Source: Hyphomonadaceae bacterium UBA2389 (GTDB taxonomy: Bacteria; Pseudomonadota; Alphaproteobacteria; Caulobacterales; Aquidulcibacteraceae). From it: DNA of 64,000 bases. A program made the translations under genes and the position numbers. The notes below the pieces were generated by a model that worked only from the letters and a program-made list of their open reading frames with translations, had not been told where the DNA came from and searched no databases. The DNA lies in the NCBI GenBank assembly GCA_002343395.1, contig DDSN01000143.1:5583-69582 (forward strand), read 5' to 3'. This document shows, one piece after another, positions 36,290 through 45,746 of the stretch (position 1 is the first letter of the stretch; each line of letters starts with the position of its first letter).

Positions 36290-37780
36290 TCAACAGACCT
36301 TCGTCTGTGCGCTGAGCCCCAACGCGGCTGCCGCATGGTCAAGGCGCCGGAGCACGGTGTCGGTCACCAGATGCGCGGCGCCCGCGCCGTAGCGTAGCAC
36401 GAGCGCGTCGCCTTCCACGCCAATCTTGAACGCGCCCAGCAAGCTTTCATTGCGGCCCGACAAATCCGCGCCAAGCCTTAGCGCGGCGCCCAAGGCCGCG
36501 GCGGCGGCTTGGCGCTCTTCGCTGAGCAGCCGCACATACCCATTCGCGTGGCGCGGCTGCGACTTCGTATATCGGTGGTGGATCGCGGCCGCCAGAAAGG
36601 CGCGTTCGGCGTGGGAGATGGCCGCGAGCGGAGCGCGCAGCACCAGGTCGAACATCACCTCAAGCCGTTGATCGGGATGGAGGGGTCCGCCGACATCGGC
36701 GAGCCGCGCGGCCGCGCCGCGCAGCAACCGGTAGCGCTTACCCGGGAATACCGGCTCGGCTCGGGCGAACATCGGTTCGATCCAAGCCTCCAGCGCCGGG
36801 CCAAACCCACGCGCGCGCGACCAGCGCCCAGCCAAAGCTTCCGCCGCCGCGATCAGAGGATCGATCTTGAGAACCTCTGGCCCCATGCGCTCCAGCAATA
36901 CGCCCTCGCGTAAGCCAAAAGCCGAGAGCACCACGCGCTCGAACCTGCCCGCGAGCATGACCTGTTCGAGCACAACCGCCGCATACGGCAGCGTCTCCGC
37001 GCGCTTGGCGGCTGCTTCCTCGAGCTTCTCCAGCGACCGTTTGCTTTGCTTGCGCACAACATCGACGACCTTCAACACCTCGGCGCGCGTCATTTCATGA
37101 TGATGCAGAACGCCAAGCGGATGGTTGCGCAAAGCGATGTCAATACGCCCAATGGCCCGCCAAGCGCCGCCCACGGCGTAGAAGTCGTTCATTCGCGCCT
37201 TCAACACCGAAGACTGCTTCAGGCAGCGCGCCACTTCGGCGCTCACACGATCATAATCGAACTCGCCTCGCGCCAACGCGAGCGGCCCAAGCTGAAACGT
37301 TTCGCCGAGATCCTCTCCGGCGCCGATAGCGATCAGCTCAAGACTCGATCCGCCAAGATCGCCAACAACTCCCTCCGCGTCCGGCGCGCCAGCGCTCACG
37401 CCCAGCGCCGATAGCCGTGCTTCGTCCGCGCCCGAGAGCACGCGCAGGACAAGACCTGTTTCCGCAAGAACCCGCTCCGCGAACGCAACGCCATCGTGTG
37501 CTTCCCGTACAGCCGCGGTCGCGACCGGGAACACACTCCGGACGCCCTTCGCTTCCAGCAGCGCGGCAAATCTCTTGAGCGCTTTGATCGCGGAAGCAAC
37601 GCCTTCCGGCGACAGCGAGCCGGTTCGCGCCAGATTCCGACCGAGCCCGGCCATGACCTTTTCATTCAAGGTCGGGGTCATCGCACGCCCATCGATCTGA
37701 TAAACGACGAGACGCACAGAATTGGAGCCGACGTCGATGACGGCGGCATCCCCCGAATCACTGATATGAGGCGCGCTCAT
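36290..37780 (-). CDS. ppx: Exopolyphosphatase, Ppx/GppA family
   Basis: This 496-residue enzyme hydrolyses inorganic polyphosphate and possibly pppGpp. The actin-like ATPase-type fold shows AVIDVGSNSVRLVVYQ (phosphate-1), VATAAVREA, VVGDLGGSSLELI (phosphate-2), and a C-terminal HD-like helical domain (ISHAERAFLAAAIHHRY). It follows ppk by 15 bases on the same strand, so synthesis and breakdown of polyphosphate are coexpressed. It converges on aspS with only nine bases between the stops. Confidence 0.94.
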   Translation of the reverse strand: MSAPHISDSGDAAVIDVGSNSVRLVVYQIDGRAMTPTLNEKVMAGLGRNLARTGSLSPEGVASAIKALKRFAALLEAKGVRSVFPVATAAVREAHDGVAFAERVLAETGLVLRVLSGADEARLSALGVSAGAPDAEGVVGDLGGSSLELIAIGAGEDLGETFQLGPLALARGEFDYDRVSAEVARCLKQSSVLKARMNDFYAVGGAWRAIGRIDIALRNHPLGVLHHHEMTRAEVLKVVDVVRKQSKRSLEKLEEAAAKRAETLPYAAVVLEQVMLAGRFERVVLSAFGLREGVLLERMGPEVLKIDPLIAAAEALAGRWSRARGFGPALEAWIEPMFARAEPVFPGKRYRLLRGAAARLADVGGPLHPDQRLEVMFDLVLRAPLAAISHAERAFLAAAIHHRYTKSQPRHANGYVRLLSEERQAAAAALGAALRLGADLSGRNESLLGAFKIGVEGDALVLRYGAGAAHLVTDTVLRRLDHAAAALGLSAQTKVC

Positions 37781-37795
37781 TCGCCCTGCTTAGCG

Positions 37796-39982
37796 CTAAT
37801 TTGTGCGCGCGCCGATATGGTCGAATGCCGCCGGCGCGTCCCCCTTAATCGCACGCCCGCGCCCGGAAAGACTCGGATTACGCATGAAATAAAGGTGAGC
37901 CGAGAATGGCTCGTCCGGTAGTTTTGAAACGTCAACCCGCTTGAAGCCGCCGTCCTGGTCCATGTACCAGCTCTGGGCTTCATCATTCAGGTTTGCGACC
38001 ATGATCTGGTCGAGCACCTGTTGATGGACGGTCGGGTTTTCGACCGGGCACATGACCTCCACCCGCCGCTCGAGATTTCGCGGCATCCAGTCGGCCGAAG
38101 TTATGTAAACCTTCGCTTTCGGGTTCGGCAAACGCGCGCCGTTGCCGAAACAAACAATACGTGCGTGTTCGAGAAAGCGCCCCACTATCGATTTTACTCG
38201 AATGTTCTCGGACAATCCGGGCACGCCTGGGCGCAAGCAACAAATCCCGCGAACTACCAACTCGATTTTCACACCTTCGCCCGACGCGCGATACAAAGCG
38301 TCGATGATTTCTGGATGCACAAGCGCATTGAGCTTCGCCCAAATGGCGCCGCCGCGTCCCGCTCGTGCGTGCTCGATTTCGTCATCTATTAGCCGGAGGA
38401 TCGTCGCCTTCGCGTCGATAGGCGACAAAGCAATCTTCTCAAGCTCCGCGGGACGCGCGTAACCCGTGACGAAATTAAACAACCGGCCTGCATCGCGCCC
38501 GAAGGCCGGATCGCACGTAAACAAGGACAAATCGGTATATACGCGCGCGGTGATCGGATGATAATTGCCCGTCCCGAAGTGGGTGTACGTGCGCAAGCCG
38601 TCGTTTTCGCGCCGCACGACCAAGCTCACCTTGGCGTGAGTTTTGTAATCGATAAAGCCATAGACTACAGAGGCGCCGGCTCGCTCCAACGTTTGCGCAA
38701 GGCGCAGATTCGCTTCTTCGTCGAAGCGCGCCTTGATCTCAATCAGAGCGGTGACGTTCTTGCCAGCTTCCGCCGCCTGCACCAAGGCGGCCACGATCGG
38801 CGAGTCCTGCGAGGTGCGATAGAGCGTTTGCTTTATCGCGACCACCGCGGGATCAGCGGCCGCTTGCCTCAAAAACTGCACCACTGAGTCGAAAGACTCG
38901 AATGGATGGTGCACGAGCATGTCCTTAGCGCGGATCGCCGCGAAACAATCGCCGCCATGATCTCTGATGCGCTCGGGAAACCGAGGTTCATACCGTTCAA
39001 ATTTCAGGTCCGGACGCCCAATCGCGACGAGTTCCGACAACGCGGAAAGCCCCAGCATGCCCTCGACAACGATCACATCATTCTGATCGGCCTCAAGTTC
39101 GCGGACAATGAATGCGCGCAAGTCCTCGGGCATCTGCGCTTCGATCTTCAGCCGGACAATGTCGCCGAGGCGCCGCTCTTTAAGGCGAGCCTCGAATTCC
39201 CGTACAAGGTCTTCGGCTTCCTCTTGAATTTCAATGTCGCTATCTCTGACCACACGGAAGGCGCCCTGCGCCTCAGCCACATAATCCGGGAACAATTCGT
39301 CAAGGAACATCATAATGGTGTTCTCGAGCGTCACATAGCGACGATCCTTCCTGGCGGACTCGCCGACCTCGGTTTGCGACACCTCGATAAAACGCGCTAC
39401 TTGGCTTGGCACTGGTATTAGCGCACTGAGCGCTCGCGCATCGCCGCGTCTTTTTAGTTTAAGCGCAATAGCAAAACCCAGATTGGGAATGAACGGGAAC
39501 GGATGCGCGGGATCCACCGCGAGCGGCGTCAGCAGTGGAAACACCTGCGCCATGAAAAAATCTTTCAACGCGCGCTTGTCCGCTGCATCGAGTTCATCAG
39601 GGTCAAGCACCGAAACGCCCTTCTGGCGCAAACGCGCGCGCAGGGCGCGCCAGCGCTCTTGCTGCCGCGCGATCAATTCGTTGGCTGCGGCATGCACGCG
39701 CGCCAATTGTTCCGCTGGCGTCAGGCCATCCTGACTCAAGGTCGACACCCGGGCCTTCACCTGCTCGTGAAGTCCCGCGACCCGCACCATGTAAAACTCA
39801 TCGAGGTTGTTCGCTGAAATCGACAAGAATCGGAGCTGTTCAAGCAGAGGGTGCTTCTCGTTCTCGGCTTCCTCAAGGACGCGCGTATTGAAGGCGAGCC
39901 AGCTGAGCTCGCGGTTAATGAAGCGCGCCGGACTCTTCCCCAACGGCGCGTTACTCGCGCGCTTTCTGCGCGTCTTGGTCAT
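37796..39982 (-). CDS. ppk: Polyphosphate kinase 1
   Basis: This 728-residue enzyme makes polyphosphate from ATP. The N-domain begins [19 protein letters not shown], followed by the head domain and two PLD-like catalytic domains. The phosphorylated His449 lies in [15 protein letters not shown] (E. coli His435), and the second conserved His region is [11 protein letters not shown]. Length is normal for the family. The start is three bases after the hdaA stop. In Caulobacter, polyphosphate has been tied to cell-cycle control, so the hdaA linkage is interesting. Confidence 0.97.
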   Translation of the reverse strand: MTKTRRKRASNAPLGKSPARFINRELSWLAFNTRVLEEAENEKHPLLEQLRFLSISANNLDEFYMVRVAGLHEQVKARVSTLSQDGLTPAEQLARVHAAANELIARQQERWRALRARLRQKGVSVLDPDELDAADKRALKDFFMAQVFPLLTPLAVDPAHPFPFIPNLGFAIALKLKRRGDARALSALIPVPSQVARFIEVSQTEVGESARKDRRYVTLENTIMMFLDELFPDYVAEAQGAFRVVRDSDIEIQEEAEDLVREFEARLKERRLGDIVRLKIEAQMPEDLRAFIVRELEADQNDVIVVEGMLGLSALSELVAIGRPDLKFERYEPRFPERIRDHGGDCFAAIRAKDMLVHHPFESFDSVVQFLRQAAADPAVVAIKQTLYRTSQDSPIVAALVQAAEAGKNVTALIEIKARFDEEANLRLAQTLERAGASVVYGFIDYKTHAKVSLVVRRENDGLRTYTHFGTGNYHPITARVYTDLSLFTCDPAFGRDAGRLFNFVTGYARPAELEKIALSPIDAKATILRLIDDEIEHARAGRGGAIWAKLNALVHPEIIDALYRASGEGVKIELVVRGICCLRPGVPGLSENIRVKSIVGRFLEHARIVCFGNGARLPNPKAKVYITSADWMPRNLERRVEVMCPVENPTVHQQVLDQIMVANLNDEAQSWYMDQDGGFKRVDVSKLPDEPFSAHLYFMRNPSLSGRGRAIKGDAPAAFDHIGARTN

Positions 39983-39985
39983 TTC

Positions 39986-40669
39986 TTAACCCTCTCCGTC
40001 ACCCCACCACGCCTGCATTTTTTGCAGCGCGCGTTTGGCGATTGCCAACGACACCGGTTTCGCCCCGCGAACAAGGCCAGTTTCCAATGCCTCCACCCAC
40101 GCCCTTGCCGCCGCGAACGTGCGCGGCAACCGCCTGGCGAGGTACTTGGCCGCATCATCACTCAAGAGAATGAATTGTTCGCGACAAATTCGACGCAAAA
40201 TCACTTCCATGAGCGCTTCATCGGGTTCGCCGAGGCGAGCTACCGGCAACGCCGCGAGGCGGGATCGCAGGTCCGGGGAGGTTGCGCTCCACGCCGCCGG
40301 CGGTTGATCGCCGGTTAACAACACCGCACCGCCCTCCGCCCGCGCGCGATCAAGAAGCCGCCAAAGCAGCCCCCCATCTGCCATGGACGCGTCATCTATG
40401 ACGATGCGCCCATGCGCATCATCGAAAATGTCATTGGCGCAGACAAGGTCAGCACCGCCGTCAACCTGCCGTGCGCCGGCCTCAAGCGCCCAAGCCAGAG
40501 CGATATGCGTCTTTCCTGATCCTTGCGGCCCCACGAGGGCTAAAGCCCCCCCCGGCCAATTGCGCCAATCCGTCAGCAAACGCGCCGCGTCCCTGTTCGC
40601 CTCCGCTACCACTAACGTGTCGGGCGAGCGCTCGCCCATGCGGAATTCAAACAACCGCGGGTGCTGCAT
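39986..40669 (-). CDS. hdaA: HdaA-type regulatory inactivator of DnaA
   Basis: This 227-residue AAA+ protein stimulates DnaA-ATP hydrolysis and prevents re-initiation of replication. The N-terminus carries a beta-clamp-binding-like peptide (QHPRLFEF). The Walker A is GPQGSGKTH (47-55), and a Walker B-like IVIDDASMAD follows. The C-terminal helices match DnaA domain III but domain IV (DNA binding) is absent. It lies between DUF2066 and ppk, a common caulobacterial order; the 11-base and 3-base gaps on its sides suggest one operon. Confidence 0.92.
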   Translation of the reverse strand: MQHPRLFEFRMGERSPDTLVVAEANRDAARLLTDWRNWPGGALALVGPQGSGKTHIALAWALEAGARQVDGGADLVCANDIFDDAHGRIVIDDASMADGGLLWRLLDRARAEGGAVLLTGDQPPAAWSATSPDLRSRLAALPVARLGEPDEALMEVILRRICREQFILLSDDAAKYLARRLPRTFAAARAWVEALETGLVRGAKPVSLAIAKRALQKMQAWWGDGEG

Positions 40670-40680
40670 GGCGAACGGCG

Positions 40681-41754
40681 CTATCTCCCGCTCGCGCGAA
40701 GAGTGGGTCCGTAAGCGCTACGGTCCAGGCTCACGCCGCGGCGTGCGAGTTCCGCCGCCAGTTGCGTCTCGTCCCCTACAAACGCAAAGGATACAAGCGC
40801 GCCTTGGGTGCCAACCGCCTCGATCCGAATCTCGGAGATGATGGTCGCGGCAGCTCCTTCAAGCGCATCCTTGATACGCTCCCATTGTCTCTGATCGGCA
40901 TAGATCGCAGACGCCGACATGCGCGAGCGCTGACCGCTGCCTGTCGCCAAGCGCGCCTTCCAGTCATTCTGAATGCGCGCGTTCGCCTGCTCCGCGAGCG
41001 ACGCGAGCGCAGCGCGCAACGCACCCGCATCAGCGCCATTGATCCGCGCCGTCACCTCGCCGCGATCGCGGCGCGCGTTCGAGTCAACCTCGGTGAGCGT
41101 GGCGGTCGCGGTTTGACCTTGGACGCGCAACGCCGCGAACAGCGCTGACGCGGCCCCAGCGCTCTGCGCGGCTGCTTGCGCGGCGGGCCAACCTGCAGCG
41201 CCTTGCACGGTTTCCGGCGCAGTCGCGAGCGGGGCGAGTTCGTCGCCAAAGCCGCCCTGCGTCCACACCTGTCGCCACGTCGCAAGTGTTTCGGGAGGAG
41301 TATCTGGCGCCGCCGTCGGCGCCACCAAGACCGGTGAGGTACGCGTGTCGACTACCGTCAGATTGTTCTGGCGCAACAGCGTGCGAATGCTGGACGGATC
41401 AAAGCGAACCGTAAGGCGCCCGATATAGCGGGTGCCAGAGCGGCGCTCCTCCTCGACGTCTACGCTTAACACCAGCCGATCAAGCGCGGCTGCGTCGACT
41501 TGTGGGGGGCCGCCACGGGCGGTCAGCTCCTGAGGGACGGTGAGACGACGCACCAAGCGCTCGTAGCCTTGCCGCTGAGCCGCCGCGAAACCCGCCTCAC
41601 GCGCGGCCGCAGCGTTCGCCGCGGTCTCGTCAACCGCCACACCGCCCACGGCATAGACGTTGTCGCGGGTCTGGGCGCTGGCCTCCGCAGGCGCCAGAGC
41701 GCACAAAGCGCCCAGAAAAAGGGCGGTGAACGCGGCCTTGAGCATGCCTCTCAT
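40681..41754 (-). CDS. DUF2066 family exported protein
   Basis: This 357-residue protein has a signal peptide (about residues 1-28, ending in AEASAQ) and the DUF2066 pattern (YAVGGVAVDETAANAAAAREA, RYIGRLTVRFDPSSIRTLLR). Function is unknown. It precedes hdaA and, on the other strand, purM, an order I associate with alphaproteobacteria. Both a first and a fourth Met (41754, 41745) are usable starts; the first is given. About 83 bases of shared promoter space separate it from purM. Confidence 0.85.
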   Translation of the reverse strand: MRGMLKAAFTALFLGALCALAPAEASAQTRDNVYAVGGVAVDETAANAAAAREAGFAAAQRQGYERLVRRLTVPQELTARGGPPQVDAAALDRLVLSVDVEEERRSGTRYIGRLTVRFDPSSIRTLLRQNNLTVVDTRTSPVLVAPTAAPDTPPETLATWRQVWTQGGFGDELAPLATAPETVQGAAGWPAAQAAAQSAGAASALFAALRVQGQTATATLTEVDSNARRDRGEVTARINGADAGALRAALASLAEQANARIQNDWKARLATGSGQRSRMSASAIYADQRQWERIKDALEGAAATIISEIRIEAVGTQGALVSFAFVGDETQLAAELARRGVSLDRSAYGPTLRASGR

Positions 41755-41837
41755 TGCGGAACCTCGATGTGCGCTGCTAGGCCGACCCTAGCCGGCGCGG
41801 AATCGCCGATCAATGTGGCGGCTTGTGGACTCATGAA

Positions 41838-42863
41838 ATGACCAATCCCACCAATGGCCTGACTTACGCCCAAGCCGGGGTTGATATCGACGAAGGCGAG
41901 CGGCTGGTCGAACTGATCAAGCCGGCCGCCCGATCCACCGCCCGACCGGGTGCGGCGGCCGCTCTGGGCGGATTCGCGGCAGTCTTCGACCCCAAAGCCG
42001 CGGGTTTCAGGGACCCGATCTTCCTGGCCACGACGGATGGGGTCGGCACCAAGCTCAAAATCGCCATCGAGAGCGGCCGCCACGAAACGGTGGGGATCGA
42101 TCTTGTCGCCATGTGCGTCAACGACCTTTCCGCCCAGGGGGCTGAGCCGCTGATGTTTTTGGACTACTACGCGACTGGCAAGCTCAACGCCGACCAGGCC
42201 GCCGAGGTCGTGCATGGCATCGCCGAAGGCTGCCGGCAGGCGGGGGCAGCGCTCGCGGGCGGCGAGACGGCGGAAATGCCGGGCATGTACGGCAAGGGCG
42301 ACTACGACCTCGCCGGCTTCGCCATAGGCGCCGCTGAACGCGGGACGCTTCTGCCGCATGTGAATGAGATGCAGGCGGGCGACGCGATCATCGGCATCGC
42401 ATCGAGCGGCCCGCATTCCAACGGCTATTCGCTGGTGCGCAAGATCGTCGAGCGCAGCGGAATTGGTTGGGAGGAACCCGCGCCGTTTGAAACTGGCAAG
42501 ACGTTGGCCGAGGCACTGCTCTCGCCGACGCGCATTTACGCCAAAGCGCTGAAGCCCGTATTCGACGCCAAACTCGCGAAGGGCGCCGCCCATATCACCG
42601 GCGGCGGTCTGATCGAGAACACGCCGCGCGCGCTGCCCGATCACCTGGCGGCGAGTTTTGATTGGAACGCGTGGAAGCGCCCTGCCGTGTTTGAGTGGCT
42701 GCAATCTGTTGGCGGCGTGCCCGAAGAGGACATGCGCCGCACATTCAATCTTGGCATTGGTTTCGTGCTGATCTCAGCACCCGAACACGCGGCGCGCGTC
42801 ATCGCGTCGCTCGCTCACAACGGCGAGCACGCGGTCAAAATTGGCGTGTTGAAGCCCGCGTGA
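41838..42863 (+). CDS. purM: Phosphoribosylformylglycinamidine cyclo-ligase
   Basis: This 341-residue AIR synthetase closes the imidazole ring in de novo purine synthesis. Conserved regions are [58 protein letters not shown] and [17 protein letters not shown] at 41823 is the 5' limit of the open frame, but the ATG at 41838 begins the family N-terminus ([17 protein letters not shown]). No strong ribosome site precedes either. It overlaps purN by four bases (GTGA). Confidence 0.96.
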   Translation: MTNPTNGLTYAQAGVDIDEGERLVELIKPAARSTARPGAAAALGGFAAVFDPKAAGFRDPIFLATTDGVGTKLKIAIESGRHETVGIDLVAMCVNDLSAQGAEPLMFLDYYATGKLNADQAAEVVHGIAEGCRQAGAALAGGETAEMPGMYGKGDYDLAGFAIGAAERGTLLPHVNEMQAGDAIIGIASSGPHSNGYSLVRKIVERSGIGWEEPAPFETGKTLAEALLSPTRIYAKALKPVFDAKLAKGAAHITGGGLIENTPRALPDHLAASFDWNAWKRPAVFEWLQSVGGVPEEDMRRTFNLGIGFVLISAPEHAARVIASLAHNGEHAVKIGVLKPA

Positions 42864-43426
42864 AAAAACGGACCGCAATACTCATTTCCGGGCGCGGATC
42901 GAACATGCGCGCGTTGATCGAGGCCAACCAAGATGCGTATGAAGTCGTCCTGGTCATCTCCAACCGACCCGACGCCGAAGGCCTGGGTCTCGCACGCGCC
43001 CTAGGCGTCGAAGCGCTCGCCCTCGATCACAAATCCTTCGGCAAAGACCGCGAGGCGTTTGAACGAGAAATGGACGCCATTCTGCGGGCGCGCGGAATCG
43101 AACTCGTGGCGCTCGCTGGCTTCATGCGTGTTTTAACGCCCTTCTTTGTGCGCGCCTGGGCGGGGCGTCTCGTCAACATCCACCCTTCGCTGTTACCCAA
43201 ATTTCCAGGCACGGAGACCCATGCGCGCGCCTTGGCGGCAGGGGAGAACGAACACGGCTGCACCGTGCATTTGGTGGTCGAAGAGGTCGACGCCGGCGAG
43301 ATCATCGGTCAAGCGAAGATGCCTGTTCTGCACGGCGATACGCAGGAGATGCTGGCAAGGCGTGTGTTGGCTCTAGAACACGAGCTCTATCCGCGTTGCC
43401 TCGCGCAAGTTGCGCGGAAGCTCTGA
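42860..43426 (+). CDS. purN: Phosphoribosylglycinamide formyltransferase
   Basis: This 188-residue GAR transformylase uses 10-formyl-tetrahydrofolate in purine synthesis. Signature parts are [16 protein letters not shown], Asn106 and His108 in [17 protein letters not shown], and the catalytic Asp in [12 protein letters not shown]. The start is a GTG overlapping the purM stop (GTGA), so translation is coupled. The longer open frame beginning at 42695 lies inside purM in another frame and is rejected. The 138 bases after it hold no visible gene or RNA. Confidence 0.96.
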   Translation: MKKRTAILISGRGSNMRALIEANQDAYEVVLVISNRPDAEGLGLARALGVEALALDHKSFGKDREAFEREMDAILRARGIELVALAGFMRVLTPFFVRAWAGRLVNIHPSLLPKFPGTETHARALAAGENEHGCTVHLVVEEVDAGEIIGQAKMPVLHGDTQEMLARRVLALEHELYPRCLAQVARKL

Positions 43427-43564
43427 TGCTCCGCGAGCGCAGCGCGTACGGCAATCGTTCCGCTTGGGCGCAAACTCACAGCACGACCTAGGCACGACGT
43501 CCGCTTCTGGCGAGACGACTAAACCGCGCAAGGCTATATCTCAGCAAAACGAGGAGAATGACCC

Positions 43565-44374
43565 ATGGCTGAACGCGACTACGTGCTCGGCACCCATGAC
43601 GACGAAATCTACCGCCTTGGTTTTCAACACCGCGTCTGGCGCCCGCGCGCGCTCGACGCCTGGACGCGCGCGCGCATCGGCGATGGCTCCAAGGTGATCG
43701 ATTTTGGCGCGGGCCCCGGCTTCGCCACCATGGACCTCGCCGAGATCGTGGGGCCCCACGGAAAGGTGTATGCGCTGGAGCGCTCCCGGCGCTTCCTCGA
43801 CACCCTGGAGGCGCAGGCCATGGCGCGCGGCTTCGCCCAGGTCGCGCCGCACGAGATCGACGTCACAACGGACGCGATCCCAGTCACGGACGCCGACGCT
43901 GCCTGGGTGCGCTGGGTGTTCGCGTTCTTGCCTGACCCGAAGGCGGCGCTGAAAAAACTAGTGGGCGCCCTGCGCCCGGGCGGCGCGCTCGTGGTGCATG
44001 AGTACATCGATTACCAGACGTGGCGGCTCTCGCCGCGCGCGCCAAATTTCGAACGGTTCGTGGAGGAGGTCGTCGCCAATTGGCGCGGCTCAGGCGGCGA
44101 ACCGGATATCGGACGCAACCTGCCCGCTTGGCTTATTGAACTCGGCCTAAAACTCGAGAGCTTTAAGCCCCACGTCGACATCGTCTCCAAGGATGACAAT
44201 GTGTGGCGCTGGCCGATTGGGTTCTTCGATATCCACATCGATCGCTTGCTTGAGCTCAACCGCATCACGTCGGAGACCGCACGCGACATGCGCGAAGAGT
44301 TCGCGCGCGTCTCCGCTCAACCTGGCACCTTGATGGTGACGCCGCTTGTGATCGAGATCATTGCCCGAAAATAA
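43565..44374 (+). CDS. Class I SAM-dependent methyltransferase
   Basis: This 269-residue protein has the Rossmann methyltransferase motif I VIDFGAGPGFATMDLA (about 44-59), acidic post-I VYALERS, motif II-like DADAAWVRWVFAFL and motif III KKLVGALRPGGALVVHEY. The C-terminal half is a helical substrate-binding domain. It resembles UbiE/small-molecule methyltransferases in form, but the substrate is not identifiable. GAGGAG precedes the ATG. It is co-directional with the small peptide gene 56 bases downstream. Confidence 0.85.
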   Translation: MAERDYVLGTHDDEIYRLGFQHRVWRPRALDAWTRARIGDGSKVIDFGAGPGFATMDLAEIVGPHGKVYALERSRRFLDTLEAQAMARGFAQVAPHEIDVTTDAIPVTDADAAWVRWVFAFLPDPKAALKKLVGALRPGGALVVHEYIDYQTWRLSPRAPNFERFVEEVVANWRGSGGEPDIGRNLPAWLIELGLKLESFKPHVDIVSKDDNVWRWPIGFFDIHIDRLLELNRITSETARDMREEFARVSAQPGTLMVTPLVIEIIARK

Positions 44375-44430
44375 ACGTGATCGCAGTGTCGGCTTGCATG
44401 CGTCGCGCCGCGACTTTGGAGAAATTTCCC

Positions 44431-44547
44431 ATGGCCGAAAAGAACACCACGCAGAAGCCCGCGCCCGGCAAGAAGCCGGTTCCCGGCGGTAAAGACGCCA
44501 AGCCTGTCGGCAAAGCCGAAGGCAAAGGCGGCGGCGGGAAGAAGTGA
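44431..44547 (+). CDS. 38-residue Lys/Gly/Pro-rich peptide
   Basis: This short frame starts MAEKNTTQKPAPGKK and ends GKGGGGKK. It is highly basic, without hydrophobic residues, Cys or aromatic residues, and is probably disordered. GGAG lies ten bases before the ATG, and a GC-rich hairpin follows shortly after the stop. Composition suggests nucleic-acid binding or a histone-like tail, but that is only a guess. It lies between the methyltransferase and the convergent ndk. Confidence 0.5.
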   Translation: MAEKNTTQKPAPGKKPVPGGKDAKPVGKAEGKGGGGKK

Positions 44548-44556
44548 CCTAGCCAG

Positions 44557-44581
44557 GCGGGGAGCGATAAGCGCTCCCCGC
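44557..44581. terminator. GC-rich hairpin between the small peptide and ndk
   Basis: GCGGGGAGCG pairs perfectly with CGCTCCCCGC around an ATAAG loop. It lies ten bases after the small-peptide stop and 12 bases past the ndk stop on the other strand, so it could end both transcripts. Neither side has a real T run, so intrinsic termination would be weak. Confidence 0.5.
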
Positions 44582-44593
44582 ATCTTGCGTCTG

Positions 44594-45016
44594 TTAGCCT
44601 ACGATCTCTTGGTCGTTGAAGAAAAAGGCAATCTCGCGTTCCGCGTTCTCCAGACTGTCCGAGCCGTGAACGGAGTTTGCTTCGATCGATTCTGCGAACA
44701 TCTTGCGGATCGTGCCTTCCGCCGCGTTCGCTGGATTGGTGGCACCCATAACGTCGCGATACTTGGCGACCGCGCTTTCACCTTCCAGCACCTGCACCAC
44801 GACAGGTCCCGAGATCATGAATGTGACCAAATCACGAAAGAATGGCCGCTCCTTGTGAACGGCGTAGAAGCCCTCGGCCTGGCCCTCCGACATCCAAAGC
44901 CGTTTTTGCCCCACAATGCGCAGACCTGCTTTCTCGATCACCGCGTTGATCGCGCCGGTAAGATTGCGCTTGGTCGCGTCCGGCTTGAGGATCGAGAGTG
45001 TACGTTCGACGGCCAT
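44594..45016 (-). CDS. ndk: Nucleoside diphosphate kinase
   Basis: This 140-residue enzyme balances NTP and dNTP pools by phosphotransfer. The phospho-His is His117 in [10 protein letters not shown], with the N-terminal [15 protein letters not shown] and [23 protein letters not shown]. Length and motifs are those of the standard bacterial enzyme. It has its own promoter candidate upstream (45060-45088). Confidence 0.97.
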   Translation of the reverse strand: MAVERTLSILKPDATKRNLTGAINAVIEKAGLRIVGQKRLWMSEGQAEGFYAVHKERPFFRDLVTFMISGPVVVQVLEGESAVAKYRDVMGATNPANAAEGTIRKMFAESIEANSVHGSDSLENAEREIAFFFNDQEIVG

Positions 45017-45059
45017 GAATTTTCGGGCTCCGGCAGGGAATAGAAATCAGGGAGCGCGG

Positions 45060-45088
45060 TCTATAGCTGCACCGCAGCATCGAGCCAA
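45060..45088 (-). promoter_or_regulatory. Candidate ndk promoter
   Basis: On the minus strand TTGGCT (45088-45083) and TATAGA (45065-45060) are spaced by 17 bases, a good sigma-70-type pair preceded by GC at the -10 as in Caulobacter promoters. Transcription would start about 40 bases before the ndk ATG. Confidence 0.55.
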
Positions 45089-45119
45089 GTGCGTCAGAAC
45101 CGCCGCGAGAATTCGAGTT

Positions 45120-45416
45120 CTAAAAACAACTCAATGACGAAACGTTGCCGTCCATATCAACAATGATGTTGAGCCGCTCAGGCCGAAAATCCTCGGTCAC
45201 CATGGTTTCGGGCGTAATGATGCGCGCGCCCACCGGCAATGTTGTCTGATCGATCTGGGCAGCAGGGGCCCCCAACAGGAACTCGAAGGCCGACGCACCG
45301 CAAATGTCCTGGCGCGTCGCCTCTTCCGCCGTTTCGGGCGGCGGATCGCCAGTCGGTTGTTGTGGCGAACACGCGATGACGCCCAGCGCAACCGCAGCCA
45401 TTGCGAAAAACCGCAT
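45120..45416 (-). CDS. I78-family peptidase-inhibitor-like lipoprotein (copy A)
   Basis: This 98-residue protein has a lipoprotein signal ending at Cys16 (ALGVIAC) and then a Pro/Glu-rich linker. A small domain follows with the I78 inhibitor pattern: ICGASAFEFLLGAPAAQ, LPVGARIITPETMVTEDF and RPERLNIIVDMDGNVSSLSC. Cys39 and Cys97 could form the family disulfide. I78 proteins inhibit serine proteases in the few studied cases; inhibition here is inferred. It begins nine bases after copy B on the same strand. Confidence 0.72.
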   Translation of the reverse strand: MRFFAMAAVALGVIACSPQQPTGDPPPETAEEATRQDICGASAFEFLLGAPAAQIDQTTLPVGARIITPETMVTEDFRPERLNIIVDMDGNVSSLSCF

Positions 45417-45425
45417 CCTGTCCTC

Positions 45426-45746
45426 CTACCCGCAACTCAAGCGCTCGACCTTGCCGTCACGGTCAAGATGCACGTTAAGCCTCTGAGCGCTGTAGTCCAT
45501 TGTCACGACACAGTTAAAGCAAATCACGCGCGCGCCCTGCGGGAGGGCTGACCGATCAATACACGCGCCATCAGCTCCAACCAAACTCTGATGCGCCGCC
45601 ATCTGGCACGTATCCGGCGGGGGGCGCTCTATAGCATCGCGTTGTTGCTGATTGGCCAAGCGCTCGAGATCGCGATAGGTGGCCTGCTGCGGACCACAGG
45701 CAGACCCCAGCAGCACGAAACTCGCGAGCATCATCCATTTTCTCAT
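45426..45746 (-). CDS. I78-family peptidase-inhibitor-like lipoprotein (copy B)
   Basis: This 106-residue protein has a lipoprotein signal ending at Cys17 (VLLGSAC). The I78-like domain reads TCQMAAHQSLVGADGACID, LPQGARVICFNCVVTMDY and SAQRLNVHLDRDGKVERLSCG. It has more cysteines than copy A (ICFNC), which may give extra disulfides. The start at 45746 overlaps the holC stop as ATGA; the longer open frame to 45785 lies within holC and is rejected. It is the paralogue of copy A. Confidence 0.74.
   Translation of the reverse strand: MRKWMMLASFVLLGSACGPQQATYRDLERLANQQQRDAIERPPPDTCQMAAHQSLVGADGACIDRSALPQGARVICFNCVVTMDYSAQRLNVHLDRDGKVERLSCG

Noticed and set aside
41751..42704. 317-codon minus-strand frame over purM
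   Set aside because: purM is unambiguous on the plus strand; the product has no recognisable domain.
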